From assembly GCA_016748015.1 (NCBI GenBank), contig JAAOMT010000226.1:1-64000 (forward strand): a stretch of 64,000 nt of DNA. The letters are read 5' to 3'. The DNA comes from Geosiphon pyriformis (lineage: Eukaryota; Glomeromycota; Glomeromycetes; Archaeosporales; Geosiphonaceae). Numbering within the stretch: position 1 is the first letter of the stretch; every line of letters begins with the position of its first letter. A program made the translations under genes and the position numbers. A model generated the notes under the pieces. The model was given only the letters and a program-made list of their open reading frames with translations, was not told the origin of the DNA and did not search any database. Shown piece by piece: positions 36,561 through 46,560 of this stretch.

Positions 36561-37280
36561 CTAGTAAAATATTTAAAAAAAAATGGTTCAAAGATTTTGA
36601 TAGTATCTTTATCAAGAATTCTTCAAGATTTTATAAGCTGAAGCTTTTGGTTTCAAAGATTGTTAAAGCTTCTTGTGAGAAAAGTGCTGTTAATTTTGTT
36701 ACCTTTATGAAATAATAAGGCTTTTTGGATAATATCAAATTTTTGATTATTCAGAATCTTATAGACTCTAGTACAAGCTTTGATCATGTTTGTTTTGCTC
36801 TCTATGAGATTAGAAAGTCTTATCATGCATCCAAGCTTGCTAAATCTTTAAGAGCTAATAAAGCAAACATCAGGTCTGCTATTAATAAAAAGATAGAAAG
36901 CTTTGTAACAAATAAGAGTTATACTATCAAAAGTGTGCTGGAGTGTCTTTTCCATAGAGTAGTGCTAGACCATCTGGTTGTTGATGATGAACTAATTATG
37001 GAGCTTAATGCAGTTAAATCTAAGGTAAATATAATTATGGAAAGTTAGACTAAAAAACATAATGTGGTTACTAATATCTCTGATATATGGTCTTATTAAT
37101 ATCAATCTTTGAAATATGTTTTTAATAAAGCTTTTTCTGGTATGATGTATTCAGTTGAGTTTAATGAACTTTTTGGTGTGATTTGTGATCTGCCTGATGA
37201 CAAAGCTGCTAGTTTCTCAGGTATTTCAAATAAGCTATGGAAACATCATGACAGATCAGTTCTGAATATGCTTTTGGTGC
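36561..37280 (+). pseudogene. LINE B reverse transcriptase, first part
   Basis: The frame reads FDHVCFALYEIRKSYHASKL, then FHRVVLDHLVVDDELIMEL and ICDLPDDKAASFSGISNKL (RT fingers), ending LNMLLVLL, where the solo LTR interrupts it. The sequence resumes at 38,260. Stops lie at Trp-like positions (for example in IMES*TKKH, against SWTRKH in copy C). Confidence 0.8.
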
Positions 37281-37494
37281 TGTTATCAAACAAAATTAGA
37301 GATATTATTTAGCATGAAATTATTTTTATAATTCCTATCATTAATTAACATATATTATCATTCAAATTATCACTTATTATATTAGCAAAATGTCCGAAAT
37401 TATCATTTAATTAATAACCCAATTTGTACATAACATAAATGTAACCTAATTGCAATGATCAATCATGTAATATCCCGAACTATGTAACATTCAA

Positions 37495-37625
37495 AAAGTT
37501 TGCCGAAATTTGTAGAAATTTGCCAAAATAATTGATAGTTCACCGAAATATCTAATAGTTTGTAGAAATAACTTGTAGTTCGCCAAAATGTATCTTTAGT
37601 TTAACAAAATTGTAGAAAATAGCAG
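37495..37625 (+). repeat. Short tandem array in the solo LTR (GTTYRCCRAAAT-type)
   Basis: The phrase GTTTGCCGAAAT and variants (GTTCACCGAAAT, GTTCGCCAAAAT), alternating with TTTGTAGAAAT, recur every 15-30 bp. The array lies just upstream of the TATA-like box, so it may be a U3 enhancer. The same array is at 51,395-51,530. Confidence 0.65.
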
Positions 37626-37660
37626 AGTTCAAGTTCAGAGAATAGTGTTATAACAAGTTG

Positions 37661-37668
37661 TATAAAAG
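37661..37668 (+). promoter_or_regulatory. TATA box in solo LTR
   Basis: TATAAAAG is conserved at the matching place in the second solo LTR (51,562-51,569). Confidence 0.5.
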
Positions 37669-38259
37669 AAGAGCTTTTCTCTTCAAAAAAATGTATCTTA
37701 CTTCAGATTTAACAATTAGAATCATCTTTTATACACAAAAACAAAATAAATATCAAATAATTTAAAAAACCAAATTCTTTAATTATTGTACTTTGAAAAT
37801 TCTCAAAACCCAACTAATATTTTGAAATTAATTAGCTACCAATTTCAATAAAACTGTTAGTGACTCCAGGCCTCGATTGAAAACAATTTCCTTGACAGAA
37901 TTCTATTTCTTTTATATTTCTTTTATTTTTCTTTTCTTTTCTTATTACAATCTTTAAGGTAGTCTACAGACAAGATTCCTGTAGAAGAGTTGACTTTCAC
38001 AGCAAAGTAACTACACATTTTAGTGAGCTTCCAGACAAGCAATTCTTGAGAAAAAGTTGATGTTTACTACAACGTAACTACATAAAATAACTGGCAAAGA
38101 ATTGGTCATTCCACTCATAAGCCCAGCAGTTCAAATTATAGGAGATAATTTGAAGAAAAATTCAGTTACTGAAGGTTCAACTACATCCAGATAACGTGAA
38201 TTTACAGCAAACAAGCATCAATAACCATTAAGAAAAGAGACCAAAAACCTCCAGTAACA

Positions 38260-39340
38260 GTGCTTTTAAATTCTTGTATTTCTGGTAAATTAGTGCCCAG
38301 TTTTTGGAAAAAGGCTTGGGTCTCAATGATTCCTAAACTGTATGAGTGGAAAGGTGTTTTAACAAACACTTGGCCTATTGTTTTGATTAAAACAGCTTGT
38401 AAAATCTTATCCAAAATTCTTTCTGATAAGATTTCATTGGCTTGCAGTATTTTTGACATTCTTTATGAGAATAATTTTTTGGTTTTAAAAGATACAACAA
38501 TCCAGTTTCCTATTTTTGCAATTGATTCAGTGGTTGAAGATGTTTTAAAGAAAAACCAAGAGCTCTGGCTGGTTTTGTAGGACATGCGGAAAGCTTATGA
38601 TTCTGTTGGCTAAGAACATTTCAGAAAAAGCTTGGTCAAAATTAAAATGTGTGGTAAATTCATTTAATTTTTCAATAATATCCACAGAGATTACATTAAT
38701 TAAGTCATGACTGATTTTGGGCTGACCAATAATTATCATGTGCATGATAGTTTGGACCAAGAAAAAATTTTTTCTCCTCTTTTGTGGAGAATATTTTATG
38801 ACCTTCTGTTGTGTGAAGTCAAGCATCAAGAGAATGTGTGTGAGTATAGATTAAATTCTCATTTTATTTCCAAAAATGGTCATGCTAAATCTAGGGCTGA
38901 ACTTTCTTCTTTTTTTGCTATTGGGCCCTTTGTTGATAATATGATTTAGGTTGGTAACAATTAGAGTACTACTTAACATATTCTTAATGTTGCTAGTGAA
39001 TTTTTTCAGATTAATAATATTTCTATTAATAATAACAAAACAGTAACCATTCTTATTAATTGTAGAGTTAACTAACTTTTTTTGTCTATTAGCAGTTCAC
39101 CCATCTTTATTGTGAGAAAAAGAAAATCTTATTGATATCTAGGCATTTTTTTGTCATTTGAGGATTTTTTAAAGCCTAGCTTGGCTAAGTCACATTCAGA
39201 CATTTATTTTTTTACCAATCTGATTTTATGAAAGGCTGTTTTAAATAAGCAGTTCTTGTATTTAGTGTTAGCTGTTTTCTATCCTATCATTGGCTATAGA
39301 ATGCAGTTTAGTTTAGTTTTATTTCTATTAATGTGTACAA
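38260..39340 (+). pseudogene. LINE B reverse transcriptase, second part
   Basis: The frame resumes after the GTGC duplication with KKAWVSMIPKLYEWKGVLTN and LIKTACKILSKILSDKISLA. Motif A is DMRKAYDSVG, preceded by a stop at a Gln position. The conserved segment VMTDFGLTNNYHVHDSLDQ follows. The active-site box at 38,929-38,940 reads F-V-D-N. Stops at Trp positions follow (MI*VGNN*ST). Confidence 0.82.
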
Positions 39341-39368
39341 CAAATGAGATGCTTCGATTCATAAAGAT

Positions 39369-40440
39369 TTGAAATTTAAGTCTGGTTTACCTCTCAATTT
39401 TCCTGGCAATACAATCTACCACCCCTTTTTTTATGGTTTGAAATTTTTTGTGCAAATTCAGTCTGAGAGTAAAGTGGCTTCTCTTGTCAGTTTTGTAAAC
39501 TCTGGTGAGATTTTAAGTCATTTGTTTTCTCACAGGTCTCATGACTTGCAGGTTTTGTGTTGGCACCCTGTTCATCTTTTGAGTTTTTTTGTTTGTATTT
39601 ATATCAGTTTTTTTAATAACTTTTTGGCAGGCATGATTTATATCCTTCTTGAGTGCAAATTATTTCTGAGTGGCTTTTTAGCCAATTTTTTTTTGGTTTT
39701 GTAATGAGATGCCCATGTTTGCTGTTCTTGGTGAATTAAAATTTTCCAACTTTCTTTCATCACTTCAAAAGTATGGCATTGCCTTTGTGAATCAGCTTTG
39801 TGATCATTATAATGCTATCTTTGATTAGTACACCTTCAAGTAATGGAAAAAATTGGACTCCTGTGGTCCTATTCCTGAGTGGTTTAAACTTTTTGCTGCA
39901 TTTCTTAATAATGCAACTCTTTTTTTTCCTCTTTCCACTGCTTTGGATGGTATTGGTCTTTCAAACATTTTTGGTTCTTGTGATTTTGTATCAGTTTATA
40001 AACATCTTTTTCAGGTTGTTTCTAGCAGTTTGTCTGTTTACACAGATAGGTCTTTAAAGAGTCTGGGCATAATTAGCAAAAGGGCTGGTGCTGCAGTTTT
40101 TTTTGAGAATGTTAATGTGGGTTTAGATATTGGTGTATTAGGTTTGATGTTATCTACTTTAGTGAAAATGCAAGCTATTGTGTTGGCTCTGGAGTGTATT
40201 CCTATGTTTAGTTCTGTTAACTTCTTTTCTGATAATTAATCTGCTCTGAATGTTTGTAAGTTGGAAATAGATCTGGTAAGTCCTGATTTTTGTAATCAGT
40301 GTTAGATTGAGCACCAGCATGTTGTAAATATTATTCATAGTAAGAATTTGAAGGTTAGTTGGCACAAGATAAAAGGTCACTTTGGTGTTTTGGAGAATAA
40401 GCATGTTGATGCAATCACTGATGCTGTTTTTTTTTTGACT
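39369..40440 (+). pseudogene. LINE B connection region and RNase H, catalytic Glu lost
   Basis: The conserved ORF2 connection block starts LKFKSGLPLNFPGNTIYHPF and FYGLKFFVQIQSESKVASLV. RNase H motifs follow from about 40,036: VYTDRSLKSLG (D retained, G-to-R after it), VKMQAIVLALE (family A-E-L-Q-A; Glu is Lys) and NFFSDN*SALNVC. The substitutions are G-to-A type. A stop lies at a Gln position. Confidence 0.78.
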
Positions 40441-40649
40441 GGTACTTTCTTTCTTATTTGAATGAGCTTTTTATAGTGGCTAATGGTAATATTGTTTTTG
40501 ATAACTCTAAACACTTTGTTTATGATATTTATTGTTCTATTTGTTAGGCATATTGGAAGATTGGGTCTGGTTTTAAGTTTCTGGCAAACTGTTTGCTTTC
40601 AGATATTGATTAGCTCAGCTCATTGTTAGTGTAACATTCTGATTCACAC

Positions 40650-41318
40650 ATGGCCAGCAGTTTTACCAGCAGGTCTTCAATTAATGCACATACTTATTTC
40701 ATAAAGGCTTTATATCATTGGCTGTCTGTTGCTATTTGGAAGTGCTTTTATAACAGACATTACCCTAATGTGTTGTGTTTATATTGTGGTGATATGGAAG
40801 TGTTAGATCATGTTTTCTCTTGTAAGATTGATGTTTCTGCTTGTCATTACATATTAGATTCCCATATGGTTTCTTGGAAAGCACTTTTTGGTTTTTTTTA
40901 CTCTTTTTCAAGTGTGTTACAACTGTTGTTGTCCTGTGTTTCAGATTCCTCTGTGTTTACAGTTCTTTATAAGAACTTTGTTTTTAATGATTGGCTTTAC
41001 AAAGCTGTTTCCATTTTCTATAATCCCAAAGTTGCTGGTTTGAAAGTTGTTGAGTTTGTGCATTCTTTTAGTCTTGCTTTTAGAAATAATATCTGGTTGG
41101 TTTATGTTAAACATCAGGCTTATATAGAGAATAATAGTATGATTCCTTTGGATGATTTGGCTTTAGTATTGGTTTTTGGTTTGGCTTTGGGAGTTTTTGC
41201 TGGTGTGATCAAACTGCTTGGTATTGATAAAACTTTTGGCATGTGTTTTGGTTTTCACAAATCTTGCTTATTTTTTTCTGGCATTGGTAGCTCAGTTTTA
41301 ATTCATATAGCTGTATAG
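40650..41318 (+). pseudogene. LINE B ORF2 C-terminal Cys/His domain
   Basis: About 222 open codons include INAHTYFIKALYHWLSVAIW and CLYCGDMEVLDHVFSC (CX2C..H..C). The end, FHKSCLFFSGIGSS, matches the C-termini of copies A and C. The element's 3' UTR and poly(A) follow within 140 bp. Confidence 0.8.
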
Positions 41319-41539
41319 TGTTGTTCTGATTGGCCTGAGTGGTTGGTCACATGTAAAAAGTGCATAATTTACACCTATTTTAAATTATTTCTTTGATGTA
41401 TAGTTATAGACAGTGTTTGGATCTTACTTGTAAAATGATAAAAAAAAAAAAAAGCTTATTTGTCTATTAACTGTTTACTAAAAACTATATTAAAATTTTT
41501 CAAAAATTATATAATCTTAAAATATAACTTAATATTCAG

Positions 41540-42146
41540 ACAGAATCCTTAGCCTAAAAACGCAATCATCAAATAAAAATAATTATTTTATATCTCAAAT
41601 TCACTCTCCACTATCAACATGAAATGTTGATAGTAATTGATACTTAACCATACTGGAACAATAGCTCTTGATCATGGCTATTGATGAGATACTAATCTGC
41701 AAATCACCTTGGCTTATTTCTTTTGCTTTCTTTATTTTTCTTTATATTCTTTTTCTTTATTTTATTTTATTTTGATTTGTTGTTGTGTACTAATTGATAA
41801 AAGATTAAGCACTGAGTTATTGACGTCAAGGATAGCCTGGTAAAAGATCCAGAAATAAGGGTAGGATTTATATATTATTGGATAGCTTACCAGAAGGGCA
41901 CAACTGCCAGACTAAATCCAGCCACCATGCTGAGAAAAAAATTGGGAAAACCTTTTGGAAAATACATATACTATTGACACTATTGAATCTCTGTCCATTA
42001 TACAAAGGACTCAACCAAAACCTTCAGATTCATCAAAACCTTCAGATATGACACCTTCAGAACGTTATCAACACCAATTATAGCTTTTGAGCACCAAGTT
42101 ATGGGTTTGTTATTTAATTCAATAGCAGAAATAATCATCTGTAACA
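41540..42146 (+). repeat. Gypsy-2 5' LTR, missing its U3
   Basis: This 607-bp segment is homologous to the 3' LTR from about 50,804 onward and ends GTAACA. The first roughly 290 bp (promoter part with the GGAATTCC array and TATA box) are absent. The 86 bp to its left, up to the LINE B poly(A), are AT-rich and not homologous to the LTR. Confidence 0.85.
41611..41633. repeat. Perfect 10-bp stem, 3-nt loop palindrome in LTR
   Basis: CTATCAACAT, loop GAA, ATGTTGATAG. The partner LTR (50,875-50,897) has the same arms but loop TTC, its reverse complement. Confidence 0.9.
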
Positions 42147-42148
42147 TT

Positions 42149-42166
42149 TGGTGCTCCCTGTGAGGT
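42149..42166 (+). other. Gypsy-2 primer binding site
   Basis: TGGTGCTCCCTGTGAGGT starts two bases after the LTR end. The reverse complement ends GGGAGCACCA, as a tRNA 3' end should. I cannot name the tRNA without a search. Confidence 0.75.
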
Positions 42167-42208
42167 ATAATTCTACAGAGAACCAGCACCGACAACACCA
42201 AACCAAAA

Positions 42209-44000
42209 GTGGCAGAATCAGAAAATATAGGAGCAAACCATTTAGAATTCGCAAAATCCTTATTTCAACACTATTGTCAATACTTGGGATTAAACCACAA
42301 TCATATATCCACCGAATCAGCCTTTAATTTCTACATCAACCAAAAGATTTCTTCTTTATTAGGAACACCAGTGAATACTGAATCAGCAAGGGAAACTTTC
42401 TATAGGGAATTAATTCAAAATACCAACCTGCCAACAAATCATAATTTCACATCCATCATCACTGAGATCAACAAAAAAATTAAACACCACACTCAACAAA
42501 AATATCCAATTACATACGCTAGTAAAGGCAAGGAAAAATTACAAACACCAGTAATAACACCCCAAAAAATACAGCCACCTGCTTGGAAGAAAAACAGAGT
42601 TGAATTCCCAAGCAACTCATCATACCACTATACACTTGAAAGCACCATTAACATATCATCAACCAATGCGTTTTCATCAACTGTAACATCAGCATTTGGA
42701 CGATTCTCATTCCAAAGTAGACAAAAAAAAACAGAATTGTTAGGACCATACGGCAAATACTTTGAGGGATTTAATTCACAATCATCAACCCCATCAGGAC
42801 TTTGATCACCACCGTCTCTACCAGATTTCAAAATCTCGGATCTGTGAAAAGCAGCAGAATCAGAAAAAGAGGAAGAAGAATCAGAGGATCAAGAATTTAC
42901 TTACCAATACCCAATCACTAAAAACCTGGAAGTTGAAACCCCGAACATCCAAACTCAGCAACAGCTAGAAAATCCGGAAATCAAAACTCCGAATATTCGA
43001 ATGCCACCAAATCAAAGAAATCAAAACCCCGAATTAATTAATCAGCAAAACTTATCTCCAGTAATTGTCATCAATCAACCACCAATTAACCCCATAGCCG
43101 AACCCATACAGCAGCCATTTTAGCTACTACCCCAACAGCCAGGACAACAACAACTGCTTTAACAGCCACCACAACCACCTAACTTAGACCCAATGGCCTA
43201 CGCACCAATCACAAAACTTGACAACTTTACGGGTGAAGAGGATGACACTCAAATATGGCTGAATGATGTAGAAAAGGCCATCACAGCCAATGGATGGAAT
43301 AATGCCCAAGCCATGCAAGCCATTCTCTACTTTCTTAAGAATACTGCCAATTTATGGTACCAGAGCTTGATTAATAAACCACAAGATTTTAATGCCTTTA
43401 AAGCAAAATTCCTAAGATACTTCAGCAACAATAACAGCATTAATCGCCTAGTCAATGCATTCACCATCATGAAACAAGGAGAAACTAAAGCAGTCACCAC
43501 TTATCTGGGATGCTTCTATCAAAACCTACGCCAAATTCAAGCAATTGACGCCAACTATTTTACAGCACCACAGATACTCAATCAGTTTATCTGTGGCCTG
43601 TGCAGCAGCATTTTGCAACATGTACGTCCGTTGCATCCAGGCACCCTTCAAGATGCAGTCACATGCACCAGAGATTTTGAATCCGCTGAGTCAGAGGCTA
43701 ACCACGCCCAAGCCGTTAATCTAGTAATGAACGGATCATCTGAATTGGATTCCAAATTAGAGAAGTTCAGTGAATCAATCAATAAGAGATTGGAAAGATA
43801 CTTAGCTGACAATCACGCCATTTATCAGTCTCCACAATGATGCAATAATCAAGAAAACTCTAATCATGCCCAAAATCAACCACGTCCATCTTCATCAACC
43901 AATTAACAGTGGCAACAGGAAATGGGTATTCGCCACTATTGTGGTAAACTAGAACATATCCAAATTGACTGTCACCAGCGTTTAAATAACCAACAATCGG
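42209..44000 (+). pseudogene. Gypsy-2 Gag
   Basis: Three parts lie in one frame. The N-terminal domain (42,209-42,805) contains VAESENIGANHLEFAKSLF; no convincing ATG is seen. A Pro/Gln-rich linker follows, with stops at former Gln or Arg codons (42,803 to 43,165). The Ty3-type gag core (43,193-43,840) contains FTGEEDDTQIWLNDVEKAI, LWYQSLINKPQDFNAFKAKF and YLGCFYQNLRQIQ. A knuckle near 43,930-43,980 reads RHYCGKLEHIQIDC, so the first Cys is Arg (TGC-to-CGC). Gag would form the particle around element RNA. Confidence 0.85.
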
Positions 44001-44242
44001 GAAATCAATATTGAAACTCCGATCGCTGGTTCCAAACTCCAAATCAGTACCCAAATCAAAACCCACCCGCTTACCTACTAGTGACACAGTCATCAGTCTA
44101 TCAGTCGCCAGTATATCAATCTCCAATTTATCAGCTGCAGCCACAAGTAATATATTAACCGCAGCCACAAATAATCTATCAACTCCAACAGATCCAAACA
44201 CTGCCCCAAAGCTTACCACTCAACGGAACCCAAAGACCGAAA

Positions 44243-44896
44243 ATGACTCAACAGAGCTGGAAATCGGCAATAGTAGTCTATCAACCGATTCCCAGTTCTT
44301 TACAGCAACCATCTGGATTGCGCCAGCAGAATTTGGGTACTGGTCAACCCCAGAACCCAAACTTCCAGAACTATTTAAGTCTTCTGGTCACCCCAGAAGA
44401 CGCTTCAACCAACAACCCAGTATTTACTCAAAAACAACCACTCACCAGTAATATCCCACCTGCTACCATCACTGAAGACGAGTCATTGTCTGCTATCTTT
44501 CCATTCAAATTTAAGAAAACAGCTGCAATGCCATTATTTAGTGAAGCTGCTCTTAAAGCCAAACCAATCACCATAATGTACACTGACGCCAAAGTCGAAA
44601 AACAATCCATCAAATTGATTCTGGACAGTGGTTCCGCAGGCAGCATAATTACAAAACAACTCATAGATCAATTAAGTCGCCGAGTTGATCGAGCTGCCAG
44701 TGCCAGAATCATCACAGCCAATGAAACAACCAAAACTCCAATCGGCAAAATCGATGACTTTTCTTTTGAAGTAAATGGCATCATGACTCCCATTAAAGTT
44801 CTAGTAATAGAAGCCACTCAATACCAAGCTCTTGTAGATAATAACTGGCTATCCAAAGTCAATGCAATGTTAGACTGGAACACCCAGGAACTTTAG
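44243..44896 (+). pseudogene. Gypsy-2 aspartic protease
   Basis: This shares the reading frame of gag. The retropepsin signature KLILDSGSAGSIITKQ is intact, followed by ARIITANETTKTPIGKIDDF and VLVIEATQYQALVDNNWLS. A short Glu/Lys-rich linker with KLPPILFWNN comes after it (44,933-45,140). Confidence 0.88.
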
Positions 44897-45295
44897 CTAA
44901 CATATCAGGGCCAATACATACATGTCCCGGCCATGTGTGGCCACTTCAAAACTCTTCCAAGAAAGAAACTATTAATCGAGCTGGAGGAGAAGAAAGAAAA
45001 GCCTACCTGGGAAGCCTACCAAGTATTGTGGGCTGATGAAGAGCACAACAAGCTGCCGCCAATACTTTTCTGGAACAACAACAACCAGGAAAAAAGGAAA
45101 CAAAAGGAAAAACTTACTTGGGAAACTGATAACCTAACATGAACCAACAATGACAAAAGCGAACCGACTTCAAGCTGGGAATAAAAAGAAGACAAAAAAA
45201 ATAAAGGGAAAGGAAAAGAAAAAGAGACCACCCAAACCACCACCGCTTATAACACCCACACTATACTACAACAACCTACCTATTGTCAACCTAAG

Positions 45296-45930
45296 CTTAT
45301 ATGTGTCGATTGTGGTAAGAAATTGTCATTAATGGGTGCATGCTGTGGCAACAATGAGGAATACCACACCGCAACAAAATTCTACTGTCGTCCATGCTTA
45401 TTCGAATGCTTTGGATGACCAAAGAGACAAGGAAAATGGGATAACCAATTTTGTTTTGCTTGTGGAGAAACCCTGCTAGATGAAAAAATGTGGAACGACA
45501 TCCCAGAATGTGGAGGAACGTGTGACGTGTTGTATCAATACATAATTCTAATAAGTGACTGGGTAAGGAAAGAAACCCCAATAAAAGCAGCCTGGAGAAG
45601 AGCTGTACAGTAACTGGACAGTTGTCCACATGACGACGACAAAATTTGGCGAATGGCACTTGCAAAAATCAAAGGGGTGATGCCAGAAGAAATAAAAATG
45701 ATCAAAGACAACCCCCCAGAACCTTTAGAGCTTGACTGGGATGCAGAGCCCATCATAAACCTCCTGGATCTGGAACAATTCCATGAACATTATCAGAAAT
45801 TAGCACCCACAAGAGAAAAACAAGAACAATAATTAGAGCAGTTGAATGCTTGACTATGTTAACACTGCCTAATTCCCTGTGACTTCCAGTATTGTGATGA
45901 GTGTGACCTCATTTACAATCTACCACCACA
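45296..45930 (+). pseudogene. Cys-rich zinc-binding-like module in Gypsy-2 Pol
   Basis: Still in the gag-protease frame, this module carries paired cysteines: CVDCGKKLSLMGACCGN, FYCRPCLFECFG, FCFACGETLLDE, CGGTC and finally HCLIPCDFQYCDECDL just before the acidic linker. The spacing suggests two or three treble-clef or ribbon-type zinc sites. An amphipathic stretch with DWDAEPIINLLDLEQFHEHY separates them. The same module is in Gypsy-1. It is not a standard part of Ty3/gypsy Pol. Nucleic-acid or protein binding is a guess. Confidence 0.75.
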
Positions 45931-45931
45931 C

Positions 45932-46560
45932 ATGATTTACTCAATCCCTGAAGAAGAAGAACCAATCAGCAGCTGTGCATCGGAATCAGAATCGCTGATC
46001 AATTGTGATCCAGACTCTGATGACGATAACAAAAACACCAGTTCCAGCTCTGTTCAAAATGGCAATGACAACAAAAGCGATTCCAACTCAGATCCAAACT
46101 CTGATTTAAACTATGAACAATACATTGCACTACCAGATCTTTCCAAGAAACAAGAGTTGAAATGGTATAGTGACAATGGGAAAGGTATTATGCCAGAACA
46201 TGTGCATGATACAGATACAGGATTTGATCTGAGATATCCAAGAAAAAATGCCATCAAATTGGAACCACATTCATGCACCTGCATTGATCTGAAAATAGCA
46301 CTAGAGATTCCGGCAACAACAATGGTTCAATTAGCATCTAGGAGTAGTTTAGCGAAAAGAGGAATCAATATAAGGGGCTACAAAATGACTCAGAAAAGGC
46401 CTATATAATAGAGCTCAATGAAAAGATAGCACAGGCAATATTCTTGCCTCTGATTAGAATAGCTCAGTTAGTATCAGTGGGAAAGAGGGAGGAATTAGGA
46501 ATAACAGCGAGAAAAATACAAAGATTTGGATCAACGGATAGAATAGATGTACCAGTTAAT
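45932..46560 (+). pseudogene. dUTPase domain in Gypsy-2 Pol, motif III deleted
   Basis: An acidic Ser/Asn-rich linker leads into motif I DTDTGFDLRYP (46,208-46,234), the strand IDLKIALEIPATTMVQL, motif II ASRSSLA (46,334-46,354), motif IV RIAQLV and motif V RFGSTDR (46,522-46,542). Compared with Gypsy-1, roughly 15 codons including motif III are missing after NIRG. That deletion also shifts the frame into that of RT. The enzyme class converts dUTP to dUMP. Confidence 0.85.

Larger units (their letters stand above)
37281..38259. mobile_element. Solo LTR of a third LTR-element family, in LINE B
   Basis: This 979-bp sequence has TGTTAT..GTAACA ends, flanked by the 4-bp repeat GTGC (37,277-37,280 and 38,260-38,263). 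The near-identical copy at 51,180-52,161 has the same ends and its own TSD. There is no internal region or partner LTR, so it is an LTR-LTR recombination product. Its plus-strand promoter layout (TATAAAAG at 37,661, AATAAATA near 37,746) suggests that it points left to right. Confidence 0.9.
22264..41453 (+). mobile_element. LINE copy B, split by a Gypsy element and a solo LTR
   Basis: The LINE sequence is in three pieces: 22,264-25,141, 36,557-37,280 and 38,260-41,453. They read 5' UTR, ORF1, endonuclease, then RT, RNase H and C-terminal Cys/His domain, ending in a poly(A) run at 41,439-41,453. The first gap is Gypsy-1 (TSD TTGG). The second is a solo LTR (TSD GTGC). Removing both inserts plus one TSD copy each restores collinearity with copies A and C. 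Many stops and substitutions show that it is old. Confidence 0.9.

Noticed and set aside
37495-37625. CRISPR-like array
   Set aside because: Repeats are short, imperfect and irregularly spaced, and they lie inside an LTR of a eukaryotic element.
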